From positions 1-13,537 of the forward strand of contig DAOWGR010000133.1 in NCBI GenBank assembly GCA_030637365.1: a DNA stretch of 13,537 nt. Reading direction: 5' to 3'. A program made the position numbers and the translations under genes. The stretch comes from Elusimicrobiota bacterium. Its GTDB lineage: Bacteria > Elusimicrobiota > Elusimicrobia > Elusimicrobiales > UBA9959. Below the pieces are notes generated by a model. It had not been told where the DNA came from. It did not search any database and worked only from the letters and a program-made list of their open reading frames with translations. This document shows, piece by piece, positions 5,885 to 11,908 of this stretch (positions within the stretch are counted from its first letter, which is position 1; each line of letters starts with the position of its first letter).

Positions 5885-8356
5885 ATGGGTACGAGATTTA
5901 CTGAGAGAGCTCAGAGAGTAATACTTATAGCGCAGGAAGAGGCTAAGAGGCTTAATCACGATTATGTAGGCACGGAACATATACTTTTGGGTCTTGTCGC
6001 TTTGGGAGAGGGAGTTTCGGCTCAAGTGCTTGCGAATCTTAATGTGGATATAAGAAAAGTCAGAAGCGAAATTGAAAAAATAGTGGGAACCGGCGATAAT
6101 ATGATGCTTTTGGGCGAAATTCCGTTTACTCCCAGGGCTAAAAAAGTTTTGGAATACGCAGTTGAAGAAGCTCAGCATATGGGACATACCTATATAGGCA
6201 CAGAGCATATTTTGATGGGGCTTATCAGGGAAGAAGAGGGTGTGGCCGCCAGAGTTCTTGATAATCTCGGACTTAAACTTGAAACGGTTCGGGAAGAAGT
6301 CATGAATCTTCTCAGTGAAAATGAAACGGAGCAAACAGGGCGCTCTTCTCAAGGCAGAGCTTCTTCGCATCAATCGGCAACGCCTAAAGGCAAAAGCAAA
6401 ACACCGGCATTGGATGAATTTGGCCGCGATTTAACTCAGCTTGCCAATCAGAAAATTTTGGATCCGGTTATAGGCCGAAGCACCGAGATTAACAGGATTA
6501 TACAGGTATTGGGCAGAAGAACAAAAAATAATCCCGTTTTAATAGGAGAGCCGGGCGTGGGTAAAACAGCCATAGTTGAGGGTTTGGCGCAAAAAATAGC
6601 GACGGGAGATATTGTTGACACTTTGTCGGGCAAGAAGCTTTTGAGTCTGGATTTGGCCTCAATAGTCGCGGGCACGAAGTATAGAGGAGAATTTGAACAA
6701 AGGCTTAAAACGATAATAGAAGAAATAAGAAAGGCCAAAAATTCAATAATAGTTTTTATAGACGAGCTGCATACCGTTATCGGAGCGGGCGCGGCGGAAG
6801 GCGCCATAGACGCTTCAAATATGCTTAAACCGGCTTTGGCCAGAGGAGAGCTTCAATGCATAGGAGCCACCACATTTGACGAATATAGAAAACATGTTGA
6901 ACACGATCCGGCTCTTGAACGGAGATTTCAGACCGTTATAGTTGATCCTCCGACGGTTGAAGAAACGATTGAAATTTTAAGCGGGCTTAAAGACAGATAC
7001 GAGGAGCATCATAAATGCGAATTTAAAGATTCGGCGATTATAGCGGCCGTGCAGCTGTCGGATAAATATATTACCGACCGCGCTCTTCCCGACAAGGCTA
7101 TTGATGTCTTGGACGAGGCGGGCTCCAGGGCAAGACTTATGATTTCTGTTGTTCCTTCGGAGTTTAAAGAAAAAGAGGCCGCGATTGAAGATATAACGAA
7201 AGAAAAAAATAATGCCATTTATAATCAGGAATACGAGAAAGCGGCAAAATTGCGCGATAAAGAAAAAGAATTGAAGAAAGCTTATGAAGACATGAAAAAG
7301 AAATGGCGCGAGAGCCGCGATAAAAAAGTTCCGCAAGTAACCGAGGACGACATAGCGAGTATTACTTCAAAATGGACCGGCATACCGGTTACTCGTTTGA
7401 CGGAAAGCGAGACCGAGAAGCTTACTCATATGGAAAAAGAGATTCACAAAAGGCTTATAGGCCAGGAAGAAGCGGTTAAGGTCATAGCTCAGGCCATAAA
7501 AAGAAGCAGAACGGGCATGAAAGATCCCAAGCGTCCCATTGGAAACTTTATTTTTCTGGGGCCGACCGGCGTTGGAAAAACGGAGCTCGCCAGAGTTTTG
7601 GCGGAATTTTTATTTGGAAATGAAGACGCTATGGTAAGGATAGATATGTCGGAATATATGGAAAAATTTTCCGTGTCAAGGCTTATCGGGGCGCCTCCGG
7701 GTTATGTCGGTTATGAAGAGGGAGGAAAGCTTACGGAACTTGTGAGGAGAAAACCGTATTCGGTTGTTGTGCTTGATGAAATTGAAAAAGCTCATCCGGA
7801 TGTTTTTAATATTTTGCTGCAGGTTATGGATGAGGGAATTTTGACCGATAGCCTCGGACATAAAGTCAGCTTCAAAAACACTATTATGATTATGACTTCA
7901 AATGTCGGCGCCAGACTCATAAGCAAAGGAAAGTCGTTGGGGTTTGTCGCTCAAGACGATACCGAGAAAGATTATAAAGAGATGAAAAGCACCGTGATGG
8001 AAGAGGTGAAAAGGGTGTTTAATCCCGAATTTATAAACAGGGTTGATGAAATTATGGTTTTCAGGCCTCTTACCGAAAGTGATATGGAAAAAATTCTTGA
8101 GCTCAATTTAAAAAAAGTCGGAGCCAAATTGAAAGATAGGGATTTAAAATTCAGTATTACCAAAGAAGCTAAAAAGTTTCTTACCAATACAGGTTTTGAC
8201 CGTAATTACGGCGCAAGGCCTCTTCTTCGGACCGTGCAGAGGGTTTTGGAAGATCCCATAAGCGAATTAATGCTTACCAATAAATTAAAAAAAGGTCAAA
8301 CGGTAAAAGTCAATTGGAAAAAAGACGCTAAAGAATTAATTTTTGACCTCGTGTAA
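5885..8356 (+). CDS. clpC: ATP-dependent Clp protease unfoldase ClpC
   Basis: ClpC is a hexameric AAA+ unfoldase that feeds proteins to ClpP. The 823-residue product shows two N-terminal Clp repeats (about 1-145), a linker, a first AAA+ module with Walker A GEPGVGKT (221-228) and Walker B FIDELH (Asp293, Glu294), a short middle domain with a UVR-type coiled coil (about 446-466), and a second AAA+ module with Walker A GPTGVGKT (559-566), Walker B VVLDEIEK (Asp631, Glu632) and a C-terminal small domain. The short middle domain and LGF loop (685-687), the ClpP-docking tripeptide, separate it from ClpB, which lacks that loop. ATG at 5885 has GGGAGGAG just upstream, better than an in-frame start at 5852. 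No clpP, ctsR or mcsAB neighbour is present. Composite repeat elements lie on both sides of the gene. Confidence 0.97.
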   Translation: MGTRFTERAQRVILIAQEEAKRLNHDYVGTEHILLGLVALGEGVSAQVLANLNVDIRKVRSEIEKIVGTGDNMMLLGEIPFTPRAKKVLEYAVEEAQHMGHTYIGTEHILMGLIREEEGVAARVLDNLGLKLETVREEVMNLLSENETEQTGRSSQGRASSHQSATPKGKSKTPALDEFGRDLTQLANQKILDPVIGRSTEINRIIQVLGRRTKNNPVLIGEPGVGKTAIVEGLAQKIATGDIVDTLSGKKLLSLDLASIVAGTKYRGEFEQRLKTIIEEIRKAKNSIIVFIDELHTVIGAGAAEGAIDASNMLKPALARGELQCIGATTFDEYRKHVEHDPALERRFQTVIVDPPTVEETIEILSGLKDRYEEHHKCEFKDSAIIAAVQLSDKYITDRALPDKAIDVLDEAGSRARLMISVVPSEFKEKEAAIEDITKEKNNAIYNQEYEKAAKLRDKEKELKKAYEDMKKKWRESRDKKVPQVTEDDIASITSKWTGIPVTRLTESETEKLTHMEKEIHKRLIGQEEAVKVIAQAIKRSRTGMKDPKRPIGNFIFLGPTGVGKTELARVLAEFLFGNEDAMVRIDMSEYMEKFSVSRLIGAPPGYVGYEEGGKLTELVRRKPYSVVVLDEIEKAHPDVFNILLQVMDEGILTDSLGHKVSFKNTIMIMTSNVGARLISKGKSLGFVAQDDTEKDYKEMKSTVMEEVKRVFNPEFINRVDEIMVFRPLTESDMEKILELNLKKVGAKLKDRDLKFSITKEAKKFLTNTGFDRNYGARPLLRTVQRVLEDPISELMLTNKLKKGQTVKVNWKKDAKELIFDLV

Positions 8357-8374
8357 AAATAGGCGGCAAAAAAA

Positions 8375-8476
8375 GAGATTAAGTAATTGAGTGATTAAGA
8401 GATTGAGTGTGTTAAGGAGTTTCCTTTAAAAACTTAATCATTTGTCACTTATCACTAAACTCTGATTTCTCATTTA
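8375..8476. repeat. Composite short-period repeat: octamer left arm, reverse-complement heptamer right arm
   Basis: Four clear 8-base units start at 8375, 8383, 8391 and 8399 (GAGATTAA, GTAATTGA and variants) with a weaker fifth at 8407. A small hairpin (8414-8418 with 8422-8426) lies near the middle. Five 7-base units then start at 8442, 8449, 8456, 8463 and 8470; read on the other strand they are GTGATAA-like, matching the left arm. The element runs from 19 bases after the clpC stop to two bases before the start of the serine hydrolase gene, and the spacer has no other recognisable content. Confidence 0.6.
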
Positions 8477-8478
8477 CT

Positions 8479-9483
8479 ATGATTAAAAAATTTGTCAAAA
8501 GAAAAAAGATTCGGTTGTTTGGAAAGCGAACAATGGTTATTATCGCTATCGTTTTGCCTTTGGCTAGTTATTTCTTTTATAAAGCGAGCCCGGGCATTCC
8601 ATTGGTTGGAAAGTTCTCTTCAACGCCTAAAGTTCGGCCTCATAATCAGGCCAAATGGGATAAGATGGTAAAACGCTTTGAAAAAACAGCTCGCGCGTAT
8701 CGCGGCAATGTGGGCGTTTATTTTAAAGATATTAACAGTGGCAATGTGTGGGAATATAAGGCGGATAAGCTTTTTCCTTCGGCAAGCCTTGTTAAACTTC
8801 CGATGATGGCCGCTATTTTTGAAAAAATAAAAAAGGGAGATATTTCTTTTGATACTCAGATAAGATTGACGAGAAGAGAAAGAAGGGGGGGGTCCGGCAC
8901 CTTAAAATGGGCGAGAGAAGGAACAAAGTTAAGCGTAATGGAGCTTTTGTATAAAATGATAACCGAGAGCGATAATACGGCCACCAATATGCTGTCGGAT
9001 TATGTGGGCATGAATTATCTTCAGCGGGAATTTTCAAGAATGGGGCTTGTTTATACCAAGATTTATCCTGAGGGGTTCAGTCTTACTTCGGGCAGAGTGG
9101 CGAGAGAAAATTATACCACCGCCAGAGAAATGGCCGGTTTAATAGAGAGAATATACAATAAAGAGCTTGTGGATGAACAATCAAGCGAGTTGATGATGGA
9201 TTTTTTGAAGCATTCAAAATCCAGAGCTCGTTTGCGGAAAGGTTTGCCGATAGGTTGGGAATTGGCGCATAAAACCGGTCTTTTACGAAGGTCATGCCAT
9301 GATGTTGGCATTGTTTTTTCTCCGCAAGGAGATTATATAATCGCCGTTTTAACCGGCAATGTTCCCAATTATTCAAGCGCGAAAAAATTTATAACAAAGA
9401 TAGCAAAACACACCGTTGACTATTATAAGGTGGAGAGCAGTATTGCCAATTCTGTAAAATCCGGGCGTTCCAAATCTCTTTAA
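8479..9483 (+). CDS. Class A beta-lactamase-fold serine hydrolase, membrane-anchored
   Basis: A 334-residue protein with a basic N-terminus and one membrane anchor (about 18-34), then an extracytoplasmic domain of the Beta-lactamase2 type. Penicillin-recognising motifs are present and correctly spaced: SLVK (Ser103, Lys106), SDN (164-166) and KTG (265-267). Glu198 lies 95 residues after the nucleophile and 12 before the ENYTTAREMA helix, the place of the deacylating Glu166 of class A enzymes; the residue corresponding to Asn170 is not Asn. It could therefore be a beta-lactamase, a peptidoglycan-active hydrolase or a relative of unknown substrate. ATG at 8479 follows directly after a repeat element and has no Shine-Dalgarno sequence; ATG at 8533 has GGAAAG upstream but would remove the basic residues before the anchor, so the longer form is preferred with some doubt. 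Confidence 0.87.
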   Translation: MIKKFVKRKKIRLFGKRTMVIIAIVLPLASYFFYKASPGIPLVGKFSSTPKVRPHNQAKWDKMVKRFEKTARAYRGNVGVYFKDINSGNVWEYKADKLFPSASLVKLPMMAAIFEKIKKGDISFDTQIRLTRRERRGGSGTLKWAREGTKLSVMELLYKMITESDNTATNMLSDYVGMNYLQREFSRMGLVYTKIYPEGFSLTSGRVARENYTTAREMAGLIERIYNKELVDEQSSELMMDFLKHSKSRARLRKGLPIGWELAHKTGLLRRSCHDVGIVFSPQGDYIIAVLTGNVPNYSSAKKFITKIAKHTVDYYKVESSIANSVKSGRSKSL

Positions 9484-9528
9484 AAATAAAAACAAGAAAC
9501 AGCGTAAATACGAAAATATGTTGATAGG

Positions 9529-9735
9529 ATGATACGGGACTACGATGGTAAAAAAGGGTCAATCATATCGCTTATGATATCATGTGCCATGGTTCCCGTC
9601 ATAGACGGAATCGTGATTGCCCTGCCTGATGAGGCATTAAATACAATATACAAGCGCATAGTTTCGGTGTCTGTGTTCCAGGATTTTCTTGTTGATTTAT
9701 TTTCCATATGTACATATCACTGTATTTACATATAA
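9529..9735 (+). pseudogene. Probable decayed nucleotidyltransferase (IspD-like) fragment
   Basis: The reading frame from 9529 contains PVIDGIVIALPDEALNTI, which resembles the second beta strand region of IspD (2-C-methyl-D-erythritol 4-phosphate cytidylyltransferase), where IDxIVIVxPxE is typical. One frame over, at about 9533-9556, the DNA reads YGTTMVKK, resembling the GxGxRMGxxxK nucleotide-binding loop expected just before it. The segment linking the two in a normal enzyme is missing. Matches in two frames, a missing stretch and no continuation after about 9680 suggest a frameshifted, deleted remnant. This stretch is visibly richer in G+C than its surroundings. A related family (for example CMP-sugar synthetases) or chance is possible. 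The rest of the 280-base convergent spacer shows no gene. Confidence 0.35.
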
Positions 9736-9763
9736 GCTTATTCACGCGGTTGGCAATTTTATA

Positions 9764-10186
9764 TTATAGCGTTTTGTTTCTTCTGAAAAGGGTTCGTCTT
9801 AGAGTGTTATCCGCGGATGCTTTTTCCAAAAGTATTTTAATTGCCGATATGAGGTCTTTATTTGCTATAGGCTTATTGAGAAACAGGTCGGCATGAGCGT
9901 CTAAATTGGCTTGCATTTTTGTTTGATTGTCCATCGTGGCCGTTAAAATTATTGTGGGTATTCTTCGCGAGACATTTGAACCTTTTATTTTTTTACAAAC
10001 TTCAATGCCGCTTATATCGGGAAGTCCGATATCAAGAATCACAAGGTCCGGTTTTGAATTGTCAACCCACTCCAATGCCATTTTGCCGCTATTGGCCGTC
10101 ATAACGAGATAGCCTTCTGCTTCCAAAACGTTCTGTATCAGAGAACTAAGATTCTGATCATCTTCAACAAGTAATATTTTTGCCAT
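9764..10186 (-). CDS. Single-domain CheY-like response regulator (copy 1)
   Basis: A 140-residue receiver domain with all key residues: the acidic pair Asp9-Asp10, phosphoacceptor Asp52 in VILDIGLP, Thr82 in IILTA and Lys105 in FLNKPI. There is no DNA-binding or enzymatic output domain; after the receiver fold ends near residue 122 only a basic tail of about 18 residues (ASADNTLRRTLF and onward) remains. Such proteins pass a phosphate on in a relay or act by binding a partner. It is about two thirds identical, without gaps, to the next gene upstream, so the pair arose by tandem duplication. GGGGG four bases before the ATG at 10186 is the ribosome binding site. A 117-base spacer with its own promoter-like elements separates the copies. 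No histidine kinase is in the window. Confidence 0.92.
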   Translation of the reverse strand: MAKILLVEDDQNLSSLIQNVLEAEGYLVMTANSGKMALEWVDNSKPDLVILDIGLPDISGIEVCKKIKGSNVSRRIPTIILTATMDNQTKMQANLDAHADLFLNKPIANKDLISAIKILLEKASADNTLRRTLFRRNKTL

Positions 10187-10213
10187 TCTTCCCCCGTATT
10201 TTCAAAATACTAT

Positions 10214-10250
10214 ATTATAAAAAGCCAAAATTTATATGTGATATATGTCA
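10214..10250 (-). promoter_or_regulatory. Promoter with upstream palindrome, regulator copy 1
   Basis: On the minus strand the imperfect palindrome TGACATATATCA (10250-10239, one mismatched pair) lies 19 bases before TATAAT (10219-10214), which is 27 bases before the ATG. The palindrome centre would be near -38 if TATAAT is the -10 element, a position usual for activators touching RNA polymerase. Its form is like Crp/Fnr-family sites. The same motif precedes the paralogous gene. Confidence 0.45.
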
Positions 10251-10303
10251 AATCTGATAAAAGCGCGGGCAAAAAATGGTTGGAGGTAATATCGAGGCTT
10301 CTT

Positions 10304-10723
10304 TTATCGGGCGGTTTTTTTGAAAAGATTCCGTCTCAGCGCTTTATTGGCCGATGCTTTTTTCAAAAGCGTTCTAATTGCTGATTTAAAGTCTTTATTA
10401 TCTATCGGTTTATTGAGAAACAGATCGGCCTGAGCGTCTAAATTGGCTTGAATTTTTGTTTTATTATCCTCATAGGCGGTTAAAATTATTACGGGTATTC
10501 TCCGCAAGGTTCTGTCGCTTTTTATTTTTTCGCAGATTTTAATGCCGCTCATATCGGGAAGTCCGATATCAAGAACCACGAGGTCCGGTTTTGAATTGAC
10601 AAGCCAATCCAATGCCATTTTTCCGCAAGGGGCCGTCATAACAAGATAGCCTTCTTTTTGCAAAATGGTTTGCAAGAGTATAATAAGATTATGATCGTCT
10701 TCAACAATTAAAATTTTTTCCAT
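10304..10723 (-). CDS. Single-domain CheY-like response regulator (copy 2)
   Basis: A 139-residue receiver domain paralogous to copy 1. Key residues are Asp9-Asp10, phosphoacceptor Asp52 (VVLDIGLP), Thr82 (IILTA) and Lys105 (FLNKPI). As in copy 1, no output domain follows, only a basic tail that keeps the same LRRxLF pattern; since the receiver fold is complete without it, the shared tail may be functional. The ATG at 10723 was chosen because GGGGAA lies directly upstream and the protein then starts MEKILIVEDD, aligning with copy 1; an earlier start at 10762 would add 13 residues that cross the promoter-like sequence. The alpha4-beta5 surface differs between copies (TATMDNQ against TAYEDNK), so partner specificity may have diverged. 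It is preceded by a palindrome like that of copy 1. Confidence 0.92.
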   Translation of the reverse strand: MEKILIVEDDHNLIILLQTILQKEGYLVMTAPCGKMALDWLVNSKPDLVVLDIGLPDMSGIKICEKIKSDRTLRRIPVIILTAYEDNKTKIQANLDAQADLFLNKPIDNKDFKSAIRTLLKKASANKALRRNLFKKTAR

Positions 10724-10742
10724 TTCCCCAACCTTTATCCCG

Positions 10743-10794
10743 AGTATACGATAGTATACCAAAAATCATTAAAACTTAAGCATGACATATGTCA
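10743..10794 (-). promoter_or_regulatory. Promoter with upstream palindrome, regulator copy 2
   Basis: A perfect 12-base palindrome, TGACATATGTCA (10783-10794), lies 24 bases before TATACT (10758-10753) on the minus strand; a second TATACT lies at 10748-10743. With the first as the -10 element the palindrome centre is near -42, the class II activator position. The palindrome begins 59 bases before the ATG, compared with 52 in copy 1. The remaining spacer up to 10923 holds no recognisable gene. Confidence 0.5.
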
Positions 10795-10923
10795 AATTCT
10801 TTGTGAACGGCCAAATAACTAAACCATGTTCTTGATGCCATATCGCCGCCGAGCGGTAATGCTGTGGTTCTGATTGCTTTTTATTAGGCGCTTATCTTTT
10901 TTTGGCCGGCTCTTTCCCGGTCT

Positions 10924-11826
10924 TTATTTTTCATGATTGATAAACCAGATGAAATCCGCGTATTCAAAATTTTTTTTATCAGGTTTTTTCGGGCAAGTTG
11001 GAGCGTCTGCCGTATAGAAAGAAGAATGTTTAAGGTTTTTAGTTCGCGTTTTTACTGAAAAGGGTATTCCCGCGTTATAAATTATATGGCCATTGCCGGC
11101 TATTACAAGACCGGAGTATTTTTCATTTTTATTTAAAAAATCGGCCATTTTTGAGCCCATAACTTCATTCCACGCGGACATGGAGGCCAAATAATTCTCC
11201 CACTTAAACATTCCCGACATCGGCCCCTCTTCAAAAGAAGCTTTTAAAAAATCCAGATATCTTTCATCCGTGGAAATATGTATGTTTTCAGGCAGGAGTT
11301 TCCTCTCTTGGGGTGAAAGGTTTTCAAGGCCAACTCGGGCTATTTTGCCAACTATTTTTTTAGGCAGATTAAGAGCCAGGGCTTTGAGTTTTTTCTCCCG
11401 TATAAAATCAAATAAGGGCTTATAAAGATTAAAATCAAACCCCCATTCTTTTTCCCAATTTGCTTTTTCCAAGAATTCGGTTTCGCTTATATTTTCTTGC
11501 GCGTAATCGTCAAGAATGGGCTGAAGCGTGAAATTAAGCATCTCAAAACCAACCGCCACATTTTCGCCGTTTGCCAGATATAAAAATTCAAGCGCTTTAA
11601 GTTGCGCCATATGGTCTTTTATTTGATCATGGCTTTCGCCGACATAAACCACATCGCTTTTGGATATGCGTTTTTCCAAATTTTTAACGGTTATTTTTTT
11701 TTGAGATTTGCTTTTATAAAGGCAATAGGCCGGAGCATTTGTTTGGATATCGCCTAAAGCTGAACCGGTCATTGCGGATAAAGGTGAAAGTATAAAGAAA
11801 GCTGCCGCTGCCATATATTTAATCAT
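10924..11826 (-). CDS. ChaN-like / DUF399 exported protein (Tiki-type fold)
   Basis: A 300-residue protein with a signal peptide (about 1-19, cleavage probably after LSA). The mature part matches the ChaN/DUF399 family: VVYVGESHDQIKDH (Gly63-Glu64-Ser65-His66), VGFEML with Glu95, LQPILDDYAQ, W-rich NWEKEWGF, YKPLFDFIREK, a LALNLPKKI segment and AGNGHI with His247. ChaN members have been linked to haem or iron uptake, and the wider Tiki/TraB-like superfamily includes metal-dependent proteases, so the exact activity here is open. ATG at 11826 was chosen because it starts the signal peptide; it lacks a Shine-Dalgarno sequence but has a -10-like TATAAT ending seven bases before it, suggesting a leaderless transcript. 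It is divergent from recA. A Cys near residue 35 and one near 280 could form a disulfide. Confidence 0.85.
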   Translation of the reverse strand: MIKYMAAAAFFILSPLSAMTGSALGDIQTNAPAYCLYKSKSQKKITVKNLEKRISKSDVVYVGESHDQIKDHMAQLKALEFLYLANGENVAVGFEMLNFTLQPILDDYAQENISETEFLEKANWEKEWGFDFNLYKPLFDFIREKKLKALALNLPKKIVGKIARVGLENLSPQERKLLPENIHISTDERYLDFLKASFEEGPMSGMFKWENYLASMSAWNEVMGSKMADFLNKNEKYSGLVIAGNGHIIYNAGIPFSVKTRTKNLKHSSFYTADAPTCPKKPDKKNFEYADFIWFINHEK

Positions 11827-11832
11827 ATTCAA

Positions 11833-11861
11833 ATTATATTAAATTTGTATTCGGAATATAA
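11833..11861 (-). promoter_or_regulatory. Possible leaderless promoter of the ChaN-like gene
   Basis: On the minus strand TATAAT (11838-11833) is followed by six bases and the ATG at 11826, placing the expected transcript start on the A of the ATG. At a 17-base spacing the -35 would be TTATAT (11861-11856), a weak match. The spacing from -10 to ATG equals that of the promoter at 49-54. Confidence 0.4.
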
Positions 11862-11874
11862 CCGCATTTGATAG

Positions 11875-11880
11875 TATAAT
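11875..11880 (+). promoter_or_regulatory. -10 element for recA
   Basis: TATAAT at 11875-11880 lies 28 bases before the recA start, leaving room for a leader with GGAGG at 11899-11903. No clear -35 hexamer lies at the right distance, and no recognisable LexA box of the enterobacterial or Gram-positive kind was found in the 82-base divergent spacer. Confidence 0.45.
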
Positions 11881-11908
11881 ATATGAAAATTAAATTTTTG
11901 GAGGGAAT

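Noticed and set aside
9706..9717. Perfect 12-base palindrome ATATGTACATAT
   Set aside because: It lies between two convergent gene ends where an operator is unexpected, it is pure low-complexity AT apart from its centre, and no second copy was seen.
10245..10250. TTGACA on the minus strand read as a -35 box for regulator copy 1
   Set aside because: The nearest good -10 (TATAAT) is 26 bases away, and the equivalent spacing in copy 2 is 31; the palindromic context explains the hexamer better.
10256..10308. GATAAAAG / CTTTTATC inverted repeat around the end of regulator copy 2
   Set aside because: An 8-bp AT-rich stem with a 37-base loop is expected by chance at this composition; there is no T-tract in the right place for a terminator.
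10904..10922. GGCCGG / CCGGTC hairpin followed by T-rich sequence on the plus strand, as a terminator
   Set aside because: There is no plus-strand gene upstream for it to terminate; for the minus-strand ChaN-like gene the tail is A-rich, the wrong polarity, and the stem has a mismatch.
11827..11908. SOS (LexA) operator upstream of recA
   Set aside because: Neither the CTGT-N8-ACAG nor the GAAC-N4-GTTC pattern is present; a lineage-specific LexA box cannot be excluded.
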